DNA of 64,000 nucleotides from Leptotrichia wadei (GTDB lineage Bacteria; Fusobacteriota; Fusobacteriia; Fusobacteriales; Leptotrichiaceae): NCBI RefSeq assembly GCF_007990445.1, contig NZ_AP019841.1, positions 496,001 to 560,000 of the forward strand, read 5' to 3'. Shown piece by piece: positions 54,202 to 63,085 of this stretch (position 1 is its first letter; each line of letters starts with the position of its first letter). The notes under the pieces were generated by a model. It saw only the letters and a program-made list of their open reading frames with translations, ran no database searches and was not told where the DNA came from. The position numbers and the translations under genes were made by a program.

Positions 54202-55338
54202 TTAAACTATTTCCGCTAAATTTTCTACAAAATAATCTATTTCCTCAATAGTCGTATCCTTTCCAATACTAATTCTAAACGAACCTTTCAACTCCTCATC
54301 AGTAAGTCCCATAGCCTTCAAAACATGCGAACTTTCCAACGACCCTGACATGCATGCAGATCCGCCGCTTACGCAAATTCCCCTCAAATCAAGCGCTACC
54401 AGAAGCATTTGAATATCTGTTCCTTCTATGTAGACATTTGTTGTAGTTTTTATTCTATTTGCTTTTTCTCCATTTATTTTTATTTTTTTTCCAAGTTTCC
54501 CAATTTCACTTTTTAATTTTGTTTCTAAATAATTTTGTAATTTTTCTTCTTTTTCTTCTATTTCCTTCAAATTTTCATATACTTCTTCAAGTGCAACTCC
54601 AAGTCCCAAAATTCCATGAACATTTTCCGTTCCAGCCCTTCGGTTTCTTTCCTGTGAACCGCCCCAGATTTCCTTTTCAATCGAATACTTTTTATCAACA
54701 AACACAAATCCTGTCCCCTTAGGCCCGTAAAATTTATGTGCAGTTCCTGTCAAAGCCCCTATTTTCAAATCTTTTGGCAAAATTTTTATTTTTCCCATTG
54801 CTTGAACCGCATCCGTATGAAAAAATATATTTTTTTCCGCTAAAATCTCTCCTATTTCCTTAATCGGCTGAATAACCCCAGTTTCATTATTTACAAACAT
54901 TATCGAAACAATAGCCGTATCTTCCCTTAATTCTTGCTTTAATTCTTCAATATTGACAACTCCATTTTCATCAGTTCCAATATAAGAAACTTCATATCCT
55001 TCCTTTTCCAGCTGTTCAAAGTCCTTTAAAATTGTCGAATGTTCTATTTTAGAAGTTACAATATGCTTCCCCTTATCTTCATTTGCCTTCAAAAATCCAC
55101 GAATAGCAAGATTGTTCCCTTCAGCCCCGCCAGAAGTAAACACAATCTCAGTCGTTTCCACTTCCAAATTTTGAGAAACTATATGTCTTGCTTTTTCCAC
55201 AGCTGACTTTGCACGTTGCCCCAAAGCATGTACAGATGATGGATTTCCATAATTTTCACTAAATGATTTTGTCATTTCATTTATAACTTTATCAGACATT
55301 TTAGTAGTCGCCGCATTATCTAAATATACTATTTTCAT
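54202..55338 (-). CDS. Cysteine desulfurase, NifS/IscS-type
   Basis: The enzyme takes sulfur from cysteine as a persulfide for Fe-S clusters and thiolated tRNA. The start is set at MKIVYLDNAATTKM (55338), the family N-terminus, 17 codons inside the longest frame; the AAGGAG site is 13 bases away. HFTDAVQAMGK has the PLP-stacking region, GTAHKFYGPKG the PLP lysine and SGGSACMSGSLESSHVL the active-site cysteine. 378 residues is typical. It could supply MnmA (2.9 kb), a link that rests on general knowledge of the pathway. Confidence 0.92.
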   Translation of the reverse strand: MKIVYLDNAATTKMSDKVINEMTKSFSENYGNPSSVHALGQRAKSAVEKARHIVSQNLEVETTEIVFTSGGAEGNNLAIRGFLKANEDKGKHIVTSKIEHSTILKDFEQLEKEGYEVSYIGTDENGVVNIEELKQELREDTAIVSIMFVNNETGVIQPIKEIGEILAEKNIFFHTDAVQAMGKIKILPKDLKIGALTGTAHKFYGPKGTGFVFVDKKYSIEKEIWGGSQERNRRAGTENVHGILGLGVALEEVYENLKEIEEKEEKLQNYLETKLKSEIGKLGKKIKINGEKANRIKTTTNVYIEGTDIQMLLVALDLRGICVSGGSACMSGSLESSHVLKAMGLTDEELKGSFRISIGKDTTIEEIDYFVENLAEIV

Positions 55339-55440
55339 TGTTAAATTTTTTCTCCTTTTTATTTTTTTATGATTTATAAAAGTTTGCAATTGTAATTATA
55401 ATTTTAAAATATATTTTAATTTTCTAATTATTTACTTGCC

Positions 55441-56478
55441 TTACCAAAAAATACGTTTTTTTCTAAAAATTGGAAATTTCGTATCTACATATTCATTAAC
55501 ATAATATTTAGCCTCAGCATAACTTCCCATTATATTTAAAAAATCCAAAGAATCCTTAAAAATTCCTATTTTTTCATTTTCCACTTTAAGTGCAACAATA
55601 TAAGGAAATATTTGATTGAAGTAATTAAGTTTTTCTTCTTCTGTTTCAAATTCATTCATTTTATTTTTTTCAGCAGTTTTAAAATACATTTTTAGTCCTT
55701 CAATGTACTCCAGCTTTCGCTTACCTGAAAACGTGTATTTCCCTATAACTTTCCTATAAATAAAAAACATTGCTCCTAAAATTAATAAAATTAATCCATA
55801 AAATATATCTGTATACAATATAATACCAATAATTCCACCTACAGTTACCGTGATATACAAAAATTTTAATATTCTCCCTGACATTCCAAATACATATTTT
55901 AGCCATATAAATATAAAAGTCGTAATAATAATTGAATTTGCTATATTTATATGCATTAGCTCTGATAATGTAAAAGCTATGGAAATTGCAGTTCCTAAAA
56001 TAAATGGAATAAAATATAGATAATTATTTTTATAAATCATTCTATTATATTTCTTTTCAAAAAAATGTATAATACGATTTTTATATCCGATAATTTCAAG
56101 TTTATTTTCAAATAGATTATTTTCAGAAAGAATATCCAGCAAATTATTTTCTTCCTCAAATAAAGTTTCGCTTCGCAGTTTCAGATTATCCTTATTTTTC
56201 TGGTTCAAAACATATATTTTATTTCCTTCATTATTTTTATCATCTAAAAAAATATAATTTTTCAATAATAACGATAACAGTCCTATTTTCAATATTTCTT
56301 TTGAATCTCTCTCTCCATTGATATATGCAACAAACATTGACGAAATATTTTCTGGTTCAGAAAATTCAGGAATAATAGTTTTCCTTTTTGGATCTTTTCC
56401 AAAAAAATACCACGTTGAAACAGAATATATACCAATAAGTATAACTAAAATAATTTCAATTATAATAATAATAATCAT
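55441..56478 (-). CDS. Membrane protein resembling the C-terminal half of DUF2207 proteins
   Basis: The 345-residue protein has an N-terminal membrane segment (residues 1-22), a motif STWYFFGKDPKRKTIIPEFSEPENIS typical of DUF2207 proteins just after their membrane span, a pair of central spans at about residues 155-240, and GLKMYFKTAEKNKM and NQIFPYIVALKVENE near the end. The large extracytoplasmic N-terminal half normally in front of the first span is absent, yet no upstream remnant is seen. It follows lemA by 22 bases. LemA and DUF2207 genes are commonly adjacent. Confidence 0.75.
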   Translation of the reverse strand: MIIIIIIEIILVILIGIYSVSTWYFFGKDPKRKTIIPEFSEPENISSMFVAYINGERDSKEILKIGLLSLLLKNYIFLDDKNNEGNKIYVLNQKNKDNLKLRSETLFEEENNLLDILSENNLFENKLEIIGYKNRIIHFFEKKYNRMIYKNNYLYFIPFILGTAISIAFTLSELMHINIANSIIITTFIFIWLKYVFGMSGRILKFLYITVTVGGIIGIILYTDIFYGLILLILGAMFFIYRKVIGKYTFSGKRKLEYIEGLKMYFKTAEKNKMNEFETEEEKLNYFNQIFPYIVALKVENEKIGIFKDSLDFLNIMGSYAEAKYYVNEYVDTKFPIFRKKRIFW

Positions 56479-56500
56479 AGTAAATCCTTTATTGTAAACA

Positions 56501-57067
56501 TTAAAATTTAATTTCTGGAGTTTTTTCTGCTTTATCTGTTATTTCGAGAAATTTTGACTTTTTAAACCCCAAAATTTTTCCAATAAAATTATTTGGAAAA
56601 GTTTCTACAAAAGTATTTCTATCTCTAGCTGTTCCATTATAGTACCTTCTCGATCTTTGGATTTCAGTTTCTATTTGCATCAATTGAGTCTGCAATTTCA
56701 AAAAATTTTCATTAGCCTTTAAATCTGGATAATTTTCCTGTAATATCATTATTGATTTTAATGTTTTTTCTGTCTCATTCTCAATTTTTTTTATTTTTTC
56801 AATATTGTCAATATTTTTTTTATCAATTATTTCCATTTGGCTTCTAAGTTTAATAACATTTTCTAATGTTTCCTTTTCATGTAATGCATACCCTTTTACA
56901 ACATTAATAAGACCAGGTATCAGATCCAGCCTTTTCTGTAAGCAAATACCTATCTCATGAAAACCTTCCTCATTCAAATTTTTCAGTTTAACATACCTGT
57001 TATAGATTACCGCTGCTATTATTGCTAATACTATCAAACTGCCTATGGCAATTAATAAAATATTCAT
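56501..57067 (-). CDS. LemA family protein
   Basis: A 188-residue protein with one N-terminal membrane segment (residues 3-23) and a coiled-coil helical body with the family pattern YNRYVKLKN, QKRLDLIPGLINVVKGYALHEKETLENVIKLRSQ and TFPNNFIGKILGFKKSKFLE. LemA proteins are widespread and poorly understood; they are thought to work in envelope stress. It is the first gene of the leftward pair with the DUF2207-like protein. Confidence 0.9.
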   Translation of the reverse strand: MNILLIAIGSLIVLAIIAAVIYNRYVKLKNLNEEGFHEIGICLQKRLDLIPGLINVVKGYALHEKETLENVIKLRSQMEIIDKKNIDNIEKIKKIENETEKTLKSIMILQENYPDLKANENFLKLQTQLMQIETEIQRSRRYYNGTARDRNTFVETFPNNFIGKILGFKKSKFLEITDKAEKTPEIKF

Positions 57068-57508
57068 AATTAATCTCCTGCTCTTTTATTTTTAGTTATT
57101 AAATTATATCATTTAAAAAAAAATCTTTCAATATGTCAGAATATTAATATTATTTCTAAAAAATTTCTGTTTTGAATAAATTTATATTATTTTTTTAGAT
57201 AGTGAATTTATTATAGATTTTTATTTCATATCCAGGAAAAAAATTTGCTATTATTGGATAAATAGAGTATTGACTTATTTCTTGATAAGATTTAGTATTA
57301 TGATTTACTAAAAAAAATATTGAAATTTAACATTTATTAATTTATTTTATAAAATTTTTTTAAAATACTTGAAAATGCAAAAAAATGTGGTACACTTAAA
57401 ATATAAGGCTATTCACTTTTTAGTTTTTAGAAAATTTTAGAAATTATAAAATTATTAAAAAACTTTTTATGTGAATGCAAAAATATATTTTGTAGAAGGA
57501 GGTTTAAA
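57068..57508 (+). promoter_or_regulatory. Intergenic region with promoter of the PTS operon
   Basis: This AT-rich stretch contains no gene. Near its end TTGAAA (57369-57374) and TACACT (57391-57396) are 16 bases apart, a plausible sigma-70 promoter. About 110 bases of leader follow to an AGAAGGAGGT ribosome site at 57495. A sigma-54 type promoter, common for this PTS class in Firmicutes, is not evident. Confidence 0.5.
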
Positions 57509-58498
57509 ATGGTAGGAATTATCGTTGCAAGTCACGGTGAATTTGCTGCTGGTATAAAACAGTCGGCTTCAATGATTCTGGGTGAAGCTGAGTTGCTTGA
57601 ATCAGTTGTTTTTATGCCAAGTGAAGGTCCAGATGACTTATATAAAAAAATTCAAGATGCCATTGCAAAACTAGGAACAGAAGAAGTTCTATTTTTAGTT
57701 GATTTATGGGGAGGAAGTCCATTTAATCAATCTAACCGTTTTTTTGAAGAGGATCCTGAAAAGAGAGCTATTGTTGCAGGGCTTAATTTGCCAATGCTTT
57801 TAGCCGCTTTGTCAGAAAGAGAAGATATGGAAACAGCTCATGAAGTGGCAGAAGCAATTGTTCCAGAAGGAAAAGATCAAGTTAGGGTACGTCCTGAAGA
57901 TCTTCAGCCAAAAGAAGAAGCTCCAAAAGCTGCAGCGCAAGATGATATGCCAAAAGGTGCAATTCCACCAGGAACAGTTATCGGAGATGGGAAAATCAAA
58001 TTCGTACTGGCACGTATTGACACACGTTTGCTGCACGGGCAAGTTGCAACAAGCTGGACAAAGGCAACAAATCCAAACAGAATAATTGTTGTTTCAGATA
58101 CGGTTTCAAAGGATGAATTACGTAAAAAATTAATTGAACAGGCGGCGCCTCCAGGTGTACGTGCGCACGTTATTCCGCTTGATAAATTGGTGGAAGTTTC
58201 AAAAGATTCAAGATTTGGAAATACAAAAGCGTTATTGCTGTTTGAAAATCCTCAAGATGCACTTTATGTAATTGAAAGAGGTGTTGACATTAAAGAACTG
58301 AATGTAGGATCAATGGCTCACTCTGTTGGAAAAGTTATGGTTAATAATGTACTTTCAATGGATCAGAATGATGTTGATACCTATAAGAAACTTAGAGATC
58401 TAGGTGTAAAATTTGATGTTAGAAAAGTTGCCGCAGATAAACGGGCAGACTTGTTCAAATTAATTTCAGAAAAAGCAAATGAAGGATTAAAACTTTAA
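57509..58498 (+). CDS. manX: Mannose-family PTS EIIAB component
   Basis: One 329-residue protein combines the IIA and IIB domains. IIA occupies residues 1-125, with the phosphorylated His9 in IVASHGEFAAGI. A Pro/Ala/Lys linker covers about 130-155, and IIB covers 163-329 with its phosphorylated His176 in ARIDTRLLHGQVATSW. The system takes up mannose, glucose or related hexoses and phosphorylates them. The order IIAB, IIC, IID, then ManO is that of the man operon of lactic acid bacteria and fusobacteria. The sugar is not determined by sequence. Confidence 0.94.
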   Translation: MVGIIVASHGEFAAGIKQSASMILGEAELLESVVFMPSEGPDDLYKKIQDAIAKLGTEEVLFLVDLWGGSPFNQSNRFFEEDPEKRAIVAGLNLPMLLAALSEREDMETAHEVAEAIVPEGKDQVRVRPEDLQPKEEAPKAAAQDDMPKGAIPPGTVIGDGKIKFVLARIDTRLLHGQVATSWTKATNPNRIIVVSDTVSKDELRKKLIEQAAPPGVRAHVIPLDKLVEVSKDSRFGNTKALLLFENPQDALYVIERGVDIKELNVGSMAHSVGKVMVNNVLSMDQNDVDTYKKLRDLGVKFDVRKVAADKRADLFKLISEKANEGLKL

Positions 58499-58513
58499 TT
58501 TTAGGAGGATGTT

Positions 58514-59338
58514 ATGGATTTTAATATTTTAGCAATTATTTTAATATTAATTATCGCATTTTTGGCAGGAATGGAAGGTATCCTTGACCAATTCCAATTC
58601 CATCAGCCAATTATTGCATGTTCATTAGTTGGTCTTGCGACAGGACACATGAAAGAATGTATTATGTTAGGTGGAGCATTGCAGTTAATGGCTCTAGGTT
58701 GGGCAAATGTAGGGGCAGCAGTTGCTCCAGATGCCGCACTTGCTTCAGTAGCTTCAGCAATTATTTTTGTTAAAGCAGGAAAATTTGATGCTGCAGGTCA
58801 GAATGTGGCAATTGGTACAGCGATTGCGCTTGCCACAGCAGGATTAGTTTTGACTATGGTTGTTCGTACTTTATCAGTAGTTATTGTTCACCAAGCAGAT
58901 AGAGAAGCTGAAAAAGGTAATTTTAAAGGTGTAGAATTATGGCACATGGTTGCACTTGCATGTCAAGGTTTACGTATTGCTATCCCTGCCTTATTGTTGT
59001 TATTTATACCTTCTCACGTTATTCAGCAAGCTCTTAATTCATTGCCAAAATGGTTTACTGATGGAATGACTATTGGTGGTGGATTTGTAGTAGCAGTAGG
59101 TTATGCAATGGTTATCAACCTTATGGCAAATAAAGAAGTATGGCCTTTCTTCTTCTTAGGATTTGCAATTGCGCCATTAAATGAACTTACACTAATTGCT
59201 ACAGGAATTATAGGTGTCTGTGCAGCTATCATTTACTTAAATGTTACAAGTAATGGTGGCGGTGGTAACAATGGTGGAGGAGATGGAGGTTCATCAGCTT
59301 CAGGAGATCCACTAGGCGACATCTTAAATGACTATTAA
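58514..59338 (+). CDS. manY: Mannose-family PTS EIIC component
   Basis: The 274-residue IIC protein is a membrane part of the sugar channel, with about seven hydrophobic segments. Family marks are MEGILDQFQFHQPIIACSLVGLATG and LGGALQLMALGWANVGAAVAPDAALASV near residues 55-80. A Gly/Asn/Ser-rich tail (NGGGGNNGGGDGGSSAS) near the end is longer than usual but seen in related proteins. It follows the IIAB gene by 15 bases and shares its transcript. Confidence 0.94.
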   Translation: MDFNILAIILILIIAFLAGMEGILDQFQFHQPIIACSLVGLATGHMKECIMLGGALQLMALGWANVGAAVAPDAALASVASAIIFVKAGKFDAAGQNVAIGTAIALATAGLVLTMVVRTLSVVIVHQADREAEKGNFKGVELWHMVALACQGLRIAIPALLLLFIPSHVIQQALNSLPKWFTDGMTIGGGFVVAVGYAMVINLMANKEVWPFFFLGFAIAPLNELTLIATGIIGVCAAIIYLNVTSNGGGGNNGGGDGGSSASGDPLGDILNDY

Positions 59339-59356
59339 TCTAAGGAGGAATAAGAA

Positions 59357-60271
59357 ATGGCAGAAAATAAAATAAAACTATCAAAAGCTGACCGTCGTAG
59401 CGTAATGCTTCGTTCTCAATTTTTACAAGGTTCTTGGAATTATGAACGTATGCAGAATGGTGGTTGGGCTTATTCATTAATCCCAGCATTGAAAAAATTA
59501 TATCCAAATAAAGATGACGCAGCAGCAGCTTTAAAAAGACACTTGGAATTTTTTAATACTCACCCATATATTGCAGCACCGATTTTAGGAGTAACTCTTG
59601 CCTTGGAAGAAGAAAGAGCTAATGGAGCTTCAATTGATGATGCAGCTATTCAAGGGGTAAAAGTTGGAATGATGGGACCACTTGCAGGAATAGGAGATCC
59701 AGTATTCTGGTTCACAGTACGTCCAATTTTAGGAGCAATTGCAGCTTCACTTGCAACAAGCGGTTCAGTTATCGCACCATTATTCTTTTTCATTATATGG
59801 AATGTAATTCGTATTTCTTTCTTATGGTATACTCAAGAATTTGGTTACCAAAAAGGTTCAGAAATTACAAAGGATTTATCAGGTGGATTGCTTCAAACTA
59901 TAACTAAAGGTGCGTCTATCTTAGGTATGTTTATTATGGGTATCTTAGTTCAACGTTGGATTACAATTAAATTCCCAAGAGTTATATCACGAGTTCCACT
60001 AGCTGACGGAGCCTATATAAAATTTCCAAATGGTTCAGTAACTGGTCCTCAATTACAAAAGATTCTTGCAGATTTTGGAAATAAATTATCGCTTTCAGAT
60101 ACACAAATAACAACTTTGCAGGATAACCTAGATAAATTAGTGCCAGGATTAGCAGCATTATTATTGACTTTCCTATGTATGTGGCTACTTAAGAAAAAAG
60201 TCAGTCCAATCTTAATTATCTTTGGATTATTCCTAGTTGGAATTGTAGGACATGTAGTTGGAATATTCTAA
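59357..60271 (+). CDS. manZ: Mannose-family PTS EIID component
   Basis: IID completes the membrane part of the transporter. The 304-residue protein starts with KLSKADRRSVMLRSQFLQGSWNYERMQNGGW, has EEERANG and GVKVGMMGPLAGIGDPVFWFTVRPILGAI near residue 105, and a C-terminal membrane span. AAGGAGGAA precedes the ATG and spacing to manY is 18 bases. Downstream, an IStron-derived miniature element and a terminator separate it from ManO. Confidence 0.94.
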   Translation: MAENKIKLSKADRRSVMLRSQFLQGSWNYERMQNGGWAYSLIPALKKLYPNKDDAAAALKRHLEFFNTHPYIAAPILGVTLALEEERANGASIDDAAIQGVKVGMMGPLAGIGDPVFWFTVRPILGAIAASLATSGSVIAPLFFFIIWNVIRISFLWYTQEFGYQKGSEITKDLSGGLLQTITKGASILGMFIMGILVQRWITIKFPRVISRVPLADGAYIKFPNGSVTGPQLQKILADFGNKLSLSDTQITTLQDNLDKLVPGLAALLLTFLCMWLLKKKVSPILIIFGLFLVGIVGHVVGIF

Positions 60272-60298
60272 TAAAGATTATTAAAAATTTGATTTTAT

Positions 60299-60585
60299 TA
60301 AGTGTGTTAGAACACTCGTTGTTTTAGCCATGAGATGAATAACACCAACATTGAAAATGTTGCTTTAAAATTTACAATATTACTAATTTTAGAGTATAAT
60401 ATATTTGGGTTTAAAATATAAATATACAGATAAAAAGTAGCGGTGTAGACATAATGTCTTATCTAGTAGCGGCTATTGTGGACTAGCCAAAAAGAATAAG
60501 GATTTTAAAATCAAACTTCTTAGAAGATAACTTGCTTTTTCAGTTATCTTATGAAGTTCTCGACTTTTAGTTGTGAGTAGTTCAC
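60299..60585 (+). mobile_element. IStron/IS605-derived miniature element
   Basis: About 287 bp follow TTTAT (60294-60298), the same target motif as the IStrons. The left end TAAGTGTGTTAGAACACTCG and ATGAGATGAATAACAC is homologous to the IStron left hairpin. AAAGAATAAGGATTTTAAAA and ATCAAACTTCTTAGAAGAT match the end of the IStron tnpB. The right end has CTCGACTTTTAGTTGTGAG and AGTTCAC. No intron core and no tnpB remain. The last base is C instead of the G of the IStrons, so splicing is not expected. Confidence 0.8.
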
Positions 60586-60605
60586 ATTGAAAGTTTACGT
60601 ATAAG

Positions 60606-60637
60606 AAAAAAGTTGGAACTAAAAATCCAACTTTTTT
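60606..60637 (+). terminator. Intrinsic terminator between manZ and manO
   Basis: AAAAAAGTTGGA (60606-60617) is the exact complement of TCCAACTTTTTT (60626-60637), a 12-bp stem with an 8-base loop and U tract. The miniature element lies between manZ and this terminator. Confidence 0.85.
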
Positions 60638-60684
60638 AATAATTTGGAATAAAAATAAAAACTATAAAGAAATGAGGAATAAAA

Positions 60685-61062
60685 TTGGCTATTTCATTAA
60701 ATACAAAAGTATTATTTATGACAAAGGCAAATTCCCTGACTGGAATGATTGGAAATAAAAATGGCGATGTGCTTGTAGGTGATAAAGCCTTTGAATTTTA
60801 CAATTCTAGAAATCCTGAGGATTATGTTCAGATTCCGTGGGAGGAAATTGTGAGAGTAAGGGCGCAGTTGTTCTTTAAAGATAAGTATATTCGTGGATTT
60901 TTTATTGACACTAAAAGTGCAGGATCGTATAATTTTGTTGTGAAAAATGCTGGGAAAACGCTGAAAACTATGCGGGATTTTCTGGGAAATGAAAAAATTG
61001 TGAGAAATAAACCTGTATTATCGCTGAAAAAAGTGTTTGAATGGTTTAAAAGAAAGAAATAA
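60685..61062 (+). CDS. manO: DUF956 family protein ManO
   Basis: A 125-residue protein of the DUF956/ManO family, often the last gene of mannose PTS operons and proposed to modulate their expression. The opening ISLNTKVLFMTKANSLTGMIGNKNGDVLVGDKAFEFYN is characteristic. The start is TTG, supported by GAGGA seven bases upstream. A terminator precedes it, so it may be read at a reduced level or from its own promoter. Confidence 0.88.
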   Translation: MAISLNTKVLFMTKANSLTGMIGNKNGDVLVGDKAFEFYNSRNPEDYVQIPWEEIVRVRAQLFFKDKYIRGFFIDTKSAGSYNFVVKNAGKTLKTMRDFLGNEKIVRNKPVLSLKKVFEWFKRKK

Positions 61063-61116
61063 TTTATTGTATAAAAAATTAGTTATGAGGGTGAAGGCTA
61101 AAAAAGGAGAGTAGTT

Positions 61117-61572
61117 ATGAAAAAGATTTTTAAATTTTTATTTGTTTGTTTTGTCTTTTTAATTTCATTTAATGTCTTTTCTGAAAGTATGGTATTTGCA
61201 AAAAAAGTGCCATTTGAAGAATTGCCTGAAACTGTGGAAAGCGATATGAGAAACGGGAAAATGGAATATCTTTCAAATCGGCAATGTTTTGTGTCGACAT
61301 ATAGAGCTTTCTACAAAAGTTCTGGACTTGACCATGTAAATATTTATGCAACTTGCATTGATGCATATTCCAATAAAAAAATAGAATGGGATAATCCCAA
61401 AATTCCAAAAGGAACTGAAAGAAAGACTATCCATATTATGGGGAAAGATATTTCTCAAAGAATGCTGAATGAAATGAAAAATGGGAAAAATGCTTTTCTT
61501 ATAGGGAAACTTTATTTTTATAAATCTTCAGATAGAAACTATAAAAAAGGCGAATATTATTATTTTGACTGA
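61117..61572 (+). CDS. Secreted protein of unknown function
   Basis: The 151-residue protein has a signal peptide (KKIFKFLFVCFVFLISFNVFSES). The rest has two cysteines (NRQCFVS and YATCIDAY) that could form a disulfide and a Lys/Tyr-rich C-terminus. I do not recognise a family. AAAAGGAGAG precedes the ATG; it is 54 bases from manO. Confidence 0.65.
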   Translation: MKKIFKFLFVCFVFLISFNVFSESMVFAKKVPFEELPETVESDMRNGKMEYLSNRQCFVSTYRAFYKSSGLDHVNIYATCIDAYSNKKIEWDNPKIPKGTERKTIHIMGKDISQRMLNEMKNGKNAFLIGKLYFYKSSDRNYKKGEYYYFD

Positions 61573-61667
61573 TAGATTTGCCTAAAAGTTTTCGCTATTT
61601 CCAGTTTAAATTGTGGATTTTTTTAATGGGATTTAATATTAAATTATTGGTAAGGCAAATGTTTTTT

Positions 61668-61691
61668 AACAAGGGATTTTATTCCCTTGTT
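61668..61691 (+). terminator. ACAAGGGA hairpin
   Basis: AACAAGGGA pairs with TCCCTTGTT, followed by ATTTATTATTT. This is a variant of the recurrent hairpin and lies about 95 bases after the secreted protein gene. Confidence 0.5.
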
Positions 61692-61787
61692 ATTTATTAT
61701 TTGGAAAATATAAGTTATTAGGAAGTTTTTTTATACAAATCTTGAATTTATTAGAAAATTGTTAAAATATTTTATTTTGTTGGATGT

Positions 61788-61875
61788 GTTCGGCAACTTA
61801 GTTTTTTATTTTGCAAGAAGTCAAGAGCCATCGCTTCAGAACATTTATTTTATTAAATTCTAAAGCTGTATCGTT
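61788..61875 (-). repeat. 98-bp-type palindromic repeat, degraded copy
   Basis: The stretch GTTCGGCAACTTAGTTTTTTATT...AAGAAGTCAAGAG...CATTTATTTTATTAAATTCTAAAGC follows the reverse complement of the 22461-22558 repeat for most of its length, but with several substitutions in the ends and the central hairpin. Confidence 0.65.
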
Positions 61876-62014
61876 TTTAAATGGATTTAATGATATGGCA
61901 AAGGGATTTTCAAAAAATATTTGCAAAATTTATGGAAAAAACTTTTTAAAAATGATACAATACTTTACAAAGGAAAAAAATATTTTGAAATTTTATTTTT
62001 AAGAGGTATTTGTT

Positions 62015-62845
62015 ATGGAAAAATTGGAAAACGGTAATGTAAATAAAAAAAACAAAGTAGAAAAAGTAAGAATTATAAAAAGTGGATATGGAAATGAAGA
62101 ATTGCTGAAGAGTTTTTATAATTATCTGAAGGAAAAAAATATTCAGGAAGTTTTTGGAGTGGAACAGGCTGATCTTATAATTTCACTTGGGGGAGATGGA
62201 ACGATGCTTATTTCGGCAAAGGAGGCCATCAGGGGGAATATTCCTGTGCTTGCGATAAATATGGGATCTCTTGGGTATCTTGCCGAGATTAAGCCACAGG
62301 ATGCTGTGAAAATACTGCAGGATTATGAAAATGGGAATTACAAGTTGGAAGAAAGATCATTTCTTGAAGTCAGATATGAGGATAATATTTTTTATGGATT
62401 AAATGAACTTGTAATTACAAAAGGCGGACATGAGGCTCATCTGATACAGGTCGAAGTTTATTCAAATGATATTTTTGTAAATAAATATAGAGCTGATGGA
62501 ATAATAGTTGCGACTCCTACAGGTTCTACTGCCTATTCACTTTCAGCTGGAGGTTCAATCGTCCATCCAGGACTAAATGCTTTGACAATCACGCCACTTG
62601 CTCCGCAAAGTCTGACAGCACGGCCAATAATTGTAAACGGATGTGAAGTGCTTAGTTTTAAAGCGACTTCCAGAGATGATGCAGTTCATTTGAATATTGA
62701 CGGGAATCAATGGTTTCAAATTCAAAAAGGTGATTTAGTATCTGCGAGAATATCAGACAAGAAAGTTAAAATAATAAAACCTATGAATAGCGATTATTAC
62801 AGTATTTTACGGCAAAAATTAAAATGGGGCGATTCTGTTTTATAG
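62015..62845 (+). CDS. nadK: NAD kinase NadK
   Basis: NadK phosphorylates NAD to NADP. The 276-residue protein has SLGGDGTML near residue 65, NMGSLGYLAE near 92 and the conserved ATPTGSTAYSLSAGGSIVHP near 170, all binding NAD or ATP. An AAGAGG site precedes the ATG. recN follows on the same strand, an arrangement found in many bacteria. Confidence 0.95.
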   Translation: MEKLENGNVNKKNKVEKVRIIKSGYGNEELLKSFYNYLKEKNIQEVFGVEQADLIISLGGDGTMLISAKEAIRGNIPVLAINMGSLGYLAEIKPQDAVKILQDYENGNYKLEERSFLEVRYEDNIFYGLNELVITKGGHEAHLIQVEVYSNDIFVNKYRADGIIVATPTGSTAYSLSAGGSIVHPGLNALTITPLAPQSLTARPIIVNGCEVLSFKATSRDDAVHLNIDGNQWFQIQKGDLVSARISDKKVKIIKPMNSDYYSILRQKLKWGDSVL

Positions 62846-63085
62846 TAAAAATGATTTAAAATCGAACTTAAAAATTATGACTATTTTACTTAAGTTCTAA
62901 ATTTATATGATTTTTACTAGTTTAATTTTGAGTGAGTTCGAGTATATAATTAAAAATATATTATTTTGTTTTTTTATTAGACTGATTCGTAAATTATATA
63001 TATTTTAAAATTATGAAAAAAACAGATATTGATGAAACAATGGGATCTTAACCTATTGTCAAAATAAAATGGTGAAAGGGAAGAA

